Origin: Micavibrio sp. UBA1672 | GTDB taxonomy: Bacteria > Pseudomonadota > Alphaproteobacteria > Micavibrionales > Micavibrionaceae | Assembly (NCBI GenBank): GCA_002320665.1 | Contig: DCKO01000088.1 | Span: 498 to 22,590, forward strand | Direction: 5' to 3' | Length of the DNA: 22,093 bases | Shown: positions 15,771 to 22,093 of the stretch, one piece after another | Numbering within the stretch: the stretch's first letter is position 1 | Layout of the letters: the number at the start of each line of letters is the position of its first letter | Translations under genes and position numbers: made by a program | Notes under the pieces: generated by a model | The model's input: only the letters and a program-made list of their open reading frames with translations | Told to the model about the DNA's origin: nothing | Database searches by the model: none

Positions 15771-15844
15771 GTCTTTATATTGTTCGTGCTTATGTTCGTG
15801 CTTTGATCTACAAGGATTAAAGTGTCTGTGTCCGCCACAGCCAT
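15761..15844 (-). CDS. Short frame overlapping the RTX start: possible displaced N-terminus
   Basis: The ATG at 15842-15844 opens a 27-codon frame, MAVADTDTLILVDQ followed by a Ser/Thr/Asn-rich segment. It stops at 15761, seven bases past the RTX GTG. Its composition resembles a normal soluble N-terminus more than the His/Cys/Arg-rich upstream extension of the RTX frame. It may be the true RTX N-terminus separated by a one-base shift, or a leader peptide whose stop couples translation to the GTG. No strong ribosome site precedes the ATG. Confidence 0.35.
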   Translation of the reverse strand: MAVADTDTLILVDQSTNISTNNIKTCL

Positions 15845-15968
15845 GTCTTGAAAAAAATGTTATAATTACTCTCTTTTACTCGATAATGTTATACTTAATT
15901 CTCTAGGCTGAGGAACACTATCGAAAATATAAAAAAGATGCAATTTTTTTATGAAAACTTTTTTGAGC
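15845..15968. other. AT-rich intergenic region upstream of the RTX gene
   Basis: These 124 bases separate the 200-aa gene from the RTX gene, both on the minus strand. They are very AT-rich and contain TATAAC-like boxes on the minus strand near 15860-15895, but no -35 box at a good distance was found. An RTX promoter here is likely but not placed. Confidence 0.3.
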
Positions 15969-16571
15969 TTATAGCTGCGAGTTCCATTCTTGATCTTTTA
16001 CCTGAAACTCACCCTTGACCCATAACTTGGCAAATTCAATAGTTGTATCATGAGTACCATCTGTTTTCATAAGAATATCGCTATCAACCATACTATCTTC
16101 GTAATGGAATCTTAAAAAATGAAATAGTGATGTTTGATAGGACATAATATCAATTTTCTGTGGCTTATTCATACGTCCGTTTGTTCCAATTATAATCCGT
16201 TTGCCAGTGGGCACATGATGCTCGAGAAGAGACACGCTGCATATTATTATGGGTATTAATTGCTGGTATTCAGCAACTTTGTAAAAGAAAGTTTTTCTTT
16301 GATTTTCTCTTCCTTGTATGTTTTCTTCTATGGCATAAGCCCAGCCACACGACATTGACCATCCTGTCTTATACCTAAGCCATGTTCTAAAATGCTCTGT
16401 CAATGGTGGTACATTTTCAACAATTTTTTTCATTTGAAGGGCTGTATAGTAACCAGAAATTGTACATTCCAAATCCCCAAGTGATTGGAAAAACATATCC
16501 GGGCGTTCTTTTACTTTTTCCAGCCAAGTATAAATTGTATTATTATCTGATTTTTTTGATGCGCTGACCAT
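15969..16571 (-). CDS. Hypothetical 200-aa protein downstream of fabI
   Basis: Not assigned to a named family. The N-terminal segment WLEKVKERPDMFF followed by SLGDLECTISGYYTAL resembles a motif seen in uncharacterised soluble proteins: RP-M(Y/F), then SL--LE--I-GY--AL. Some of these occur near toxin/immunity loci, but I cannot confirm membership. Many aromatic residues follow (FRTWLRYKTGWSMSCGWAYA). There is no signal peptide. It starts six bases after the fabI stop and has no good ribosome site, so it probably relies on read-through from the lipid operon. More AT-rich than fabI. Confidence 0.65.
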   Translation of the reverse strand: MVSASKKSDNNTIYTWLEKVKERPDMFFQSLGDLECTISGYYTALQMKKIVENVPPLTEHFRTWLRYKTGWSMSCGWAYAIEENIQGRENQRKTFFYKVAEYQQLIPIIICSVSLLEHHVPTGKRIIIGTNGRMNKPQKIDIMSYQTSLFHFLRFHYEDSMVDSDILMKTDGTHDTTIEFAKLWVKGEFQVKDQEWNSQL

Positions 16572-16577
16572 AATATT

Positions 16578-17381
16578 TTAGACTAAGTTTTTAATCTCAT
16601 CATGTGGGATCATACCCACAGCATTATAACCGCAATCTACATAATGGATTTCTCCGGTGACGGCAGATGACATATCAGACAGCAAATATAGTCCTGTCTT
16701 TCCTAGCTCATCTAGTTCAACGGGGCGGCGTAAAGGCGCAGTCAATTTGTTATATTTATATGTTGTGCGTGATCCGCCAATAACCGCACCTGCCAGCGTC
16801 CGCATTGGCCCAGCCGAAATAGCATTAACGCGTATACCCTCAGGGCCGAGATCAGCCGCCAGATATCGTACAGATGCCTCGAGCGCTGCTTTGGCGACGC
16901 CCATGACGTTATAATTCGGCATAACTTTTTCTGCGCCATAATAACTTAGCGTTATGCCTGTGCCGCCCTCCTCGGGCATAAGCTCCTTGGCGCGACGCAT
17001 GATCGAAGTAAAAGAATAGCAGGATATATGCATGGTCTTGAGGAAGTTATCGAGACTTGTATCAACATAGCGACCTTGTAGCTCATCCTTATTGGAATAG
17101 GCTATCGCATGAACCACAAAATCCAGACGTCCCCATTCTTTCTTCAAAGTTTCAAACAAGCTGTCGAGATTATCTTCTTTAGAAACATCGCAATCAATGA
17201 CAATCTTGGAGCCAATGCTTTCGGCTAATGGCTTTACGCGCTTGCCAAAGGCTTCGCCCTGATAGGTAAAAGCTAGCTCTGCACCTGCGTCGTGCAATGC
17301 GCTGGCCATACCCCATGCAATAGAATGGTCATTGGCCACACCCATTATCAGTCCGCGCTTGCCCTTCATAAGATCACTCAT
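16578..17381 (-). CDS. fabI: Enoyl-[acyl-carrier-protein] reductase (NADH) FabI
   Basis: This 267-aa short-chain dehydrogenase family member catalyses the last step of each fatty-acid elongation round, reducing trans-2-enoyl-ACP with NADH. The nucleotide-binding segment is GVANDHSIAWG (14-24). The catalytic pattern has Tyr147 in SYYGAEKVMP, Tyr157 and Lys164 in YNVMGVAK, matching E. coli Tyr146, Tyr156 and Lys163. Length is normal. AAGGA stands eight bases before the ATG. It is the third fatty-acid gene of the cluster and lies 17 bases after csaA. Confidence 0.97.
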   Translation of the reverse strand: MSDLMKGKRGLIMGVANDHSIAWGMASALHDAGAELAFTYQGEAFGKRVKPLAESIGSKIVIDCDVSKEDNLDSLFETLKKEWGRLDFVVHAIAYSNKDELQGRYVDTSLDNFLKTMHISCYSFTSIMRRAKELMPEEGGTGITLSYYGAEKVMPNYNVMGVAKAALEASVRYLAADLGPEGIRVNAISAGPMRTLAGAVIGGSRTTYKYNKLTAPLRRPVELDELGKTGLYLLSDMSSAVTGEIHYVDCGYNAVGMIPHDEIKNLV

Positions 17382-17398
17382 AGTTTTTTTCCTTCGTA

Positions 17399-17734
17399 TT
17401 AAAATAAGCGTCCGCCCAGAGGTATGTCCTGATCCGGTGAGATCAATACAACTTCGTTATCCTGATCCGGCACGCCTAGTGTTAGAACCTCGGACATAAA
17501 TGGCCCAATTTGACGTGGTTCAAAATTCACAACCGCCAGAACTGTTTTTCCCAATAATTTATCTTTTGAATAATGTTTTGTAATCTGTGCTGAGGATTTC
17601 TTTTGTCCAATTTCCTTACCAAAATCGATAAAAAGCTTGATAGCAGGTTTTCTAGCCTCGGGGAAATCCTGCACATCAATAATTTTTCCGGCTCTGATAT
17701 CGACTTTTAGAAAATCATCAAAACTAATCGTCAC
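17399..17734 (-). CDS. csaA: CsaA-type tRNA-binding / chaperone-like protein
   Basis: This 111-aa single OB-fold protein belongs to the CsaA family, related to the tRNA-binding domains of Arc1p and MetRS. Family features are FLKVDIRAGKI near residue 8, KLFIDFG, the central SAQITKHYS, KTVLAVVNFEPRQIGPFMSE and the C-terminal ISPDQDIPLGGRLF. CsaA binds tRNA as a dimer and has been described as a protein-export chaperone in Bacillus. The start is a GTG four bases after the fabB stop. Its AAGGA ribosome site overlaps the fabB end, so translation is coupled. Its place between fabB and fabI is unusual. Confidence 0.93.
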   Translation of the reverse strand: MTISFDDFLKVDIRAGKIIDVQDFPEARKPAIKLFIDFGKEIGQKKSSAQITKHYSKDKLLGKTVLAVVNFEPRQIGPFMSEVLTLGVPDQDNEVVLISPDQDIPLGGRLF

Positions 17735-17738
17735 AAAT

Positions 17739-18968
17739 TTAATCCTTATAACGGCTCATCGCCAATGTGCAGTTCGTACCGCCAAAGCCGAAGCTATTTG
17801 ATATTACGGTTTCATGCTGCACGTCATCAATTCGGGTTGTGGCAATTGGCACATCCTTGGCGCCTTCATCCCTATCTTCAACATTAATGCTTGGCGCGAC
17901 AAAGTTGTTTTCCATCATCAAAAGACTGTATATGGCTTCTTGCACGCCTGTTGCACCTAGGGAGTGCCCCGTCATGGATTTTGTTGCACTGATATGCGGG
18001 ATATCCCGATCCATAGATCCAAAAACTTCCTTGATGGCGTTCACTTCTGTGATATCTCCGACAGGTGTCGAAGTACCATGCGAATTGATATAGGTCACAG
18101 GTGTTTTCACGGTCGCAAGCGCTTGCTTCATACAGCGCACTGCGCCTTCGCCACTTGGGGCGACCATGTCATGCCCATCACTTGTTGCACCATATCCGGT
18201 CACTTCACCATAAATTTTTGCGCCTCTGGCCTTGGCATGTTCAAGCTCTTCCAGAACAACTACGCCACCGCCGCCAGCAATTACAAAGCCGTCACGATTA
18301 GCATCATAGGCTCTGGCTGCGCGATCAGGTGTATCATTGTAATTAGACGACATAGCGCCCATCGCATCGAAGAGCACAGAAAGCGACCAGTCTAGCTCTT
18401 CTGCCCCTCCTGCAAAAACAATATCCTGCTTACCCCACTGGATTTGCTCTGTGGCATTACCGATACAATGTGCCGAGGTAGAGCAAGCTGAAGAAATTGA
18501 ATAATTAATGCCTTTGATTTTAAAATTTGTTGCTATCGTCGCCGAGCATGTTGAACTCATACATTTTGGCACAGCAAAAGGCCCAACGCGCTTTGGTCCC
18601 TTATCGCGCGCAATATCTGCGGCTTGTACTTGTGATCTGGTTGACGGACCGCCAGAGCCCATAATGATCCCTGTGAGCTCGTGACTGATTTCACTTTCTT
18701 CAAGGCCAGAGTCCGCAATAGCTTGTTCCATTGCCAAGTGATTATAAGCCGCCGTATCCCCCATAAAGCGCAATAAACGCTTATCAATATGATCGGAAAA
18801 GACAATATCAGGCTTGCCGTGCACTTGTGATCGGAAGCCCATTTCGGCATATTCCGGCGAGAAAGTAATACCGGATTTTCCAGCTTTTAGTGATGAAAGA
18901 ACTTCTTCTTTGTTATTCCCAATACAGGAAACAATCCCTAGCCCTGTGATGACTACTCGTCTTTGCAT
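17739..18968 (-). CDS. fabB: Beta-ketoacyl-[acyl-carrier-protein] synthase I
   Basis: This 409-aa thiolase-fold condensing enzyme extends acyl-ACP with malonyl-ACP, and in the FabA/FabB pathway it elongates the cis-3-decenoyl intermediate to unsaturated fatty acids. The catalytic Cys162 is in SSACSTSAHCIG, His297 in INSHGTSTPVGD, and Lys330 with His335 in ATKSMTGHSLGATG. The end carries GFGGTN. The spacing matches E. coli FabB (Cys163, His298, Lys328, His333). Pairing with fabA supports FabB over FabF. AGGAG six bases before the ATG overlaps the stop of the exported protein upstream. Confidence 0.96.
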   Translation of the reverse strand: MQRRVVITGLGIVSCIGNNKEEVLSSLKAGKSGITFSPEYAEMGFRSQVHGKPDIVFSDHIDKRLLRFMGDTAAYNHLAMEQAIADSGLEESEISHELTGIIMGSGGPSTRSQVQAADIARDKGPKRVGPFAVPKCMSSTCSATIATNFKIKGINYSISSACSTSAHCIGNATEQIQWGKQDIVFAGGAEELDWSLSVLFDAMGAMSSNYNDTPDRAARAYDANRDGFVIAGGGGVVVLEELEHAKARGAKIYGEVTGYGATSDGHDMVAPSGEGAVRCMKQALATVKTPVTYINSHGTSTPVGDITEVNAIKEVFGSMDRDIPHISATKSMTGHSLGATGVQEAIYSLLMMENNFVAPSINVEDRDEGAKDVPIATTRIDDVQHETVISNSFGFGGTNCTLAMSRYKD

Positions 18969-18977
18969 AACAAACTC

Positions 18978-19670
18978 CTAATTCCCGACCCTGACAATAG
19001 CCCATTTTGAAAACATTTCATCCATTTTTGTGCCTTTATTTCTTGCTTTACTAACTTCTTCTTTGTCAATGTCCATAAATTTCTTTGGCTTCACAAGCAT
19101 ACTATCAACTAAGCGCTGCATCTTCTCTCCCAAGTCCGAACTTACTGCGAAGGCATAAACTCGATCAGCTAGCTTCGATGTGTATTCAATCTCACGATCA
19201 AGAAAAGCCATTACAACATAACTATTATCTTCGGTAAAAAGTACAATATATGTATTGGGACGTAAATACGGTTTCTTCTGAGGATCAACTGGAAGAGCAA
19301 TATCTTGTTTTAAACAGTTCTCAAGCGCATCAATCAAAACCACAGCCGCATGAACACCCATACTATTTCTAAAAGGAAATTTCTTTTTTGGCCATTCTTC
19401 CTCTGGCTGCGCAAGCATAACCGCCATAGGCACTCTGACATAACCTTTTCCCGGCTCCTCACGTAATTCATTTACGAATGGATACACACCTTGCTTTGAC
19501 TTACAGTCCTCCAAAAGCTGGGCAATTTCATAAACATCACTAACACGTTTAGCTGTAGCATCACGTTGATACTTGTCCTCTTGTTTCTGAAAAACATCTG
19601 CGTTTACACTAGCCCCGCATAAACCGATAAAAAACAAAGATACAAGGACAATAAATAAAAAATGCTTCAT
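18978..19670 (-). CDS. Exported hypothetical protein inside the fabA-fabB operon
   Basis: This 230-aa protein is not recognised. It has a signal peptide (hydrophobic residues 4-19, probable cleavage after SVNA at 25), so it should reach the periplasm. The mature part is mixed alpha/beta with a helical, charged N-terminus (KYQRDATAKRVSDVYEIAQL), then YVRVPMAVMLAQPEEEWPKK and a strand pair TYIVLFTEDNSYVVMAFLD. It starts 23 bases after fabA and its stop overlaps the fabB ribosome site, so it is part of the same operon. Its own ribosome site is weak. Any link to lipid metabolism is inferred from position alone. Confidence 0.8.
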   Translation of the reverse strand: MKHFLFIVLVSLFFIGLCGASVNADVFQKQEDKYQRDATAKRVSDVYEIAQLLEDCKSKQGVYPFVNELREEPGKGYVRVPMAVMLAQPEEEWPKKKFPFRNSMGVHAAVVLIDALENCLKQDIALPVDPQKKPYLRPNTYIVLFTEDNSYVVMAFLDREIEYTSKLADRVYAFAVSSDLGEKMQRLVDSMLVKPKKFMDIDKEEVSKARNKGTKMDEMFSKWAIVRVGN

Positions 19671-19693
19671 AAAGATGCTTAAATAATTAGCTA

Positions 19694-20215
19694 TTATTGA
19701 GCTGAGGGGTTTTCGAATAATCCGACTTTAAGTCCTTTGGCTTCGTATATTTTTTCGCCGTCTGCATACATTGTGCCATCGCCAATACCCAAAACCAGCT
19801 TGCCTTTCATAACGCGCTTGATGTCCACCACATATTTTACAAGCTTGGTTTCAGGCTGGACCTGACCAGTTAGCTTAAGCTCACCAAGACCAAGGGCACG
19901 GCCAGAACCGGGAGATCCTGTCCAGCCAAGATAAAATCCTAGAAGCTGCCATAGCGCATCTAGGCCAAGACAACCCGGCATGACTGGATCACCTTCAAAG
20001 TGGCACTCAAAGAACCAAAGGTCAGGCTTAATATCAAATTCAGCCTCAATAACACCTTTACCATTCGCACCGCCAGCATCAGATACATTAGTGATACGAT
20101 CAAACATTAGCATTGGCGGCAAAGGTAATTTGGCATTACCGGGACCAAAAAGGTTTCCATGTCCGCAAGAAATAATATCTTCATAAGTATAGCTGGATTT
20201 TGGTGTAAAAGTCAT
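19694..20215 (-). CDS. fabA: 3-hydroxydecanoyl-[acyl-carrier-protein] dehydratase/isomerase FabA
   Basis: This 173-aa hot-dog-fold enzyme dehydrates 3-hydroxydecanoyl-ACP and isomerises the trans-2 product to cis-3-decenoyl-ACP, the branch point to unsaturated fatty acids. The active-site segment FECHFEGDPVMPGCLGLDALWQ has His72 and Asp86, matching E. coli His70 and Asp84. Length is as expected. GGGAAG precedes the ATG. It is the first fatty-acid gene of the cluster, with fabB and fabI downstream. Confidence 0.97.
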   Translation of the reverse strand: MTFTPKSSYTYEDIISCGHGNLFGPGNAKLPLPPMLMFDRITNVSDAGGANGKGVIEAEFDIKPDLWFFECHFEGDPVMPGCLGLDALWQLLGFYLGWTGSPGSGRALGLGELKLTGQVQPETKLVKYVVDIKRVMKGKLVLGIGDGTMYADGEKIYEAKGLKVGLFENPSAQ

Positions 20216-20232
20216 AACTTCCCAAGTGTTTT

Positions 20233-20238
20233 ATTATA
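20233..20238 (-). promoter_or_regulatory. Possible -10 box of the fabA operon
   Basis: The minus strand has a perfect TATAAT 17 bases before the fabA ATG. The -35 position carries only TAAACT, a poor match, so activation by a regulator or a different sigma preference is possible. The leader would be about ten bases. Confidence 0.35.
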
Positions 20239-20325
20239 TACCTGTGCTTTATACGAGTTTATAGCTTTACGGGCAAGGGAAGATTACAGGCAAATTGTTA
20301 TAAAATTGCCCCTTTAATAAGAGAC

Positions 20326-21303
20326 TTAATACGAGACCATTTCAAAATCCACGCAGACATATTTATAGCTCTCTGTCATGGCTGACATGGCAAGCGGCTT
20401 TGCGATAGCAGGCTCTATTTCAGGCAACTCCCCACCAGCAGCAACAGCCAACATTCTTCCTGCGGCCTTCGCGCAGCACACAGATTGTTCATAAGGCCCG
20501 CTTACACCGATAGCACGAAAGAAGCGCAAGCACCAAGGCTCCATATCACGCACCAAATCAACAGGTGCGTTAATCGGCATATCATTTGCCGCCAAACCAA
20601 AGCGCCAGTCACTACCAGCCGGAACGCCATAGCGCACAGCCTCTTGCGTCATGCTAATCGCAACATCGCCAAGTGTATCCGGCATATCCGGCCCTCTGAA
20701 GATAGAGCACATATCTGTTCCTGACATGGATATTGCCAAACGGCGACCAGCAACGCCGCTCAGGGCAGCGATACAATCGCCAATCATCCAGCCTTTCATG
20801 CCGACTTGCTTTTCAATAGCCACATCACAAAGTTCTTGCGCAGCAATCTCAAAAGCCATAGCTTTTTTGGCACATTCGATAATCAAGCGGAAAGTTTCTT
20901 CTCTGGGCACGCCCATATCTTCCCAGCCGATAATAACGGGCTGAAACACGGACAGGATCAAATCATGCACCTCGAAGTGACAATCCATCCAGTCTTCCAG
21001 AAAATTACGAGCAGCCTGACGGCCCTTTTCAGTTTCCTGATCTATAATATGTGCTGGCGGCAGAGCATAAGGCGCTAAAATGCCGCGTGCAGGATGGCAT
21101 TGCAAAAGCCCCGAAAGCTTACGGAATCCAGATTGCATGGCTATATCAGGATCATCAAAGAGCAAAGAAAACTCAACCAGAACACCAGCCATATGCATGA
21201 TCACTTTCATGCCATCAACGCCGCGCTCGTGGTCAGCCGCTAATTGAATCAAAGATGAATAGAAATGGGAACCCATTTCCGGTTTATTCGTCAAAGTCAA
21301 CAT
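20326..21303 (-). CDS. Hypothetical 325-aa protein upstream of fabA
   Basis: Not recognised. It is largely helical and soluble, with no signal peptide and a fairly high content of Met, Ala and Cys. Features are HERGVDGMKVIMHMAGVL near residue 25, a segment with HFEVHDLILSVFQPVI near 110, GWMIGDCIAALSGVAGRRLA near 175, and a small-residue helix AKAAGRMLAVAAGG near 285. The upstream ribosome site is weak (AGAGAAAA). It is 110 bases before fabA on the same strand. Cotranscription with fabA is possible but a -10 box lies in the gap. Confidence 0.75.
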   Translation of the reverse strand: MLTLTNKPEMGSHFYSSLIQLAADHERGVDGMKVIMHMAGVLVEFSLLFDDPDIAMQSGFRKLSGLLQCHPARGILAPYALPPAHIIDQETEKGRQAARNFLEDWMDCHFEVHDLILSVFQPVIIGWEDMGVPREETFRLIIECAKKAMAFEIAAQELCDVAIEKQVGMKGWMIGDCIAALSGVAGRRLAISMSGTDMCSIFRGPDMPDTLGDVAISMTQEAVRYGVPAGSDWRFGLAANDMPINAPVDLVRDMEPWCLRFFRAIGVSGPYEQSVCCAKAAGRMLAVAAGGELPEIEPAIAKPLAMSAMTESYKYVCVDFEMVSY

Positions 21304-21388
21304 TTTGATTTTCTCTAACCCAAGAACAGGGTCGATTTTTAGTGAAGAGTATTAAAGGTGGGTGTAACTCAAGGCTACGTGTATGATT

Positions 21389-21946
21389 CTAATCAAAATT
21401 TTCGTCTTCGTAAACACCCCAAATCATTTTTCTTTCAATCCATCCCGAAAATTGCGTATTTTTTTCAAGTGTTTTAACGTAACACCATTGATTTTCGCAC
21501 TCTTCCACGGATAGCAAAACAAAAGGCTTTAGATATGCGACCATATCTTTTTCAGAGAGCGGCTCACTGTTTTTGACACTTTTATAGATGGGAACTATAT
21601 CTTCGCCCTGCACCAGTGCTGTTCTTTCACCTGATAAGAGCGCATGATGCACCCAGCCTTCTTGCCCTTCATGGTCCTTGATTTTGCGCCAAGTCTCATA
21701 TTCCAGAATAATTTCCACTGGCAAGTGTTTACGTTGTAACACCCATTTGATTGGAAATTTCTTGGTTGGTCCGGCGCGGACATAGACTTTATCTTTGGCT
21801 AGAGACACAAAACGCGGCAAAGGATATCCGGTGGAGCGGAAGCGCTTTTCCTTTTGTTTCTGGATATCTTGCGCGAGGGCTGTGCCCGAGAAAACCAGAC
21901 ACAGAAGCAATAGAACAGGCTTAGCAAAATAATTTTGACTCCACAT
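21389..21946 (-). CDS. Exported SH3-domain protein
   Basis: At 185 aa, it has a signal peptide (hydrophobic core LLLLCLVFSG, probable cleavage after ALA at 25). The mature part matches an alphaproteobacterial family of periplasmic bacterial-SH3 proteins: LPRFVSLAKDKVYVRAGPT, then WVLQRKHLPVEI, WRKIKDHEGQEGWVH and LLSGERTA. A second SH3-like half follows (LKPFVLLSVEECENQWCYV to SGWIERKMIWG). Such domains are thought to bind peptidoglycan or envelope partners; the exact role is unknown. Length is normal. Confidence 0.88.
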   Translation of the reverse strand: MWSQNYFAKPVLLLLCLVFSGTALAQDIQKQKEKRFRSTGYPLPRFVSLAKDKVYVRAGPTKKFPIKWVLQRKHLPVEIILEYETWRKIKDHEGQEGWVHHALLSGERTALVQGEDIVPIYKSVKNSEPLSEKDMVAYLKPFVLLSVEECENQWCYVKTLEKNTQFSGWIERKMIWGVYEDENFD

Positions 21947-22036
21947 AGGTTCTTTATGATAAAGAATGCGCGATGTTGCAAGATAAAGAAGATAAGAATT
22001 TTTAATAAACTACAAACCCTTAGTATTGCTGATATG

Positions 22037-22093
22037 TTAAAGCCCAGCACTTTCAAATTCTTTAAAAAGCATTTTAGATAGCTCTGGTGGTAT
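22037..22093 (-). CDS. C-terminal tail of a gene cut by the window edge
   Basis: The minus-strand frame is open from the window edge to a TAA at 22037-22039 and encodes IPPELSKMLFKEFESAGL. Eighteen codons are too few to name a family. A gene here, upstream of the SH3 gene on the same strand, would leave a 90-base gap, which is plausible. The frame could also be chance. Confidence 0.3.
   Translation of the reverse strand: MPPELSKMLFKEFESAGL

Noticed and set aside
15233..15906. Several long frames opposite or shifted from the RTX gene
   Set aside because: Repetitive His/Thr/Met-rich products arise from the periodic RTX repeats read in wrong frames.
21799..22056. Minus-strand 85-codon frame overlapping the SH3 gene start
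   Set aside because: It overlaps the signal peptide of the SH3 gene in another frame and has no family resemblance or ribosome site.

Overview
The window looks like an alphaproteobacterial chromosome carrying the right-hand end of an integrated, probably conjugative, element. The taxon is inferred from the core genes: a fabA-fabB-fabI run, an SH3-domain protein of the type common in Alphaproteobacteria, mazG and a cytoplasmic glycerophosphodiester phosphodiesterase. I cannot name the genus.

Accessory half (1 to about 11.2 kb). Read leftwards on the minus strand from 7713 there are: a 152-aa unknown; a three-gene unit of a four-helix membrane protein, an exported protein or lipoprotein, and a VirD4/TraG-type coupling protein; a 535-aa winged-helix plus PD-(D/E)XK nuclease-like protein; a 73-aa small protein; and an ArdB/KlcA antirestriction protein with its own terminator. 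Bases 1-450 hold no convincing gene but contain a dense run of stem-loops. On the plus strand from 7850 are an AT-rich pair (314-aa unknown plus ankyrin-like protein), a small recombinase-associated protein, and a large serine recombinase. The last 11 codons of the recombinase lie inside the 3' part of a minus-strand tRNA-Arg(ACG) gene, which marks the element's right attachment junction. The other end, the relaxase and the mating-pore genes are not in the window; they may lie to its left or be absent.

Core half (about 11.3 to 22.1 kb). The tRNA-Arg has a good promoter. It is followed by a 574-aa unknown with an acidic tail, then overlapping mazG and ugpQ-like genes. A bidirectional terminator separates these from a converging RTX calcium-binding repeat protein, whose 5' end looks frameshifted or oddly started.

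The minus-strand lipid cluster follows. It runs, in transcription order, fabA, a 230-aa exported unknown, fabB, csaA (GTG start), fabI and a 200-aa unknown, with gaps of only 4 to 23 bases. FabA makes and isomerises the unsaturated C10 intermediate, FabB elongates it and FabI reduces enoyl-ACP. The unknown exported gene and csaA are interleaved with them. Upstream lie a 325-aa unknown, an SH3-domain exported protein, and the cut-off tail of another minus-strand reading frame.

No CRISPR array, rRNA or insertion sequence was seen. The least explained parts are the structured region at the left edge, the exported/membrane pair beside the coupling protein, the AT-rich ankyrin pair, and the tRNA-encoded end of the recombinase.
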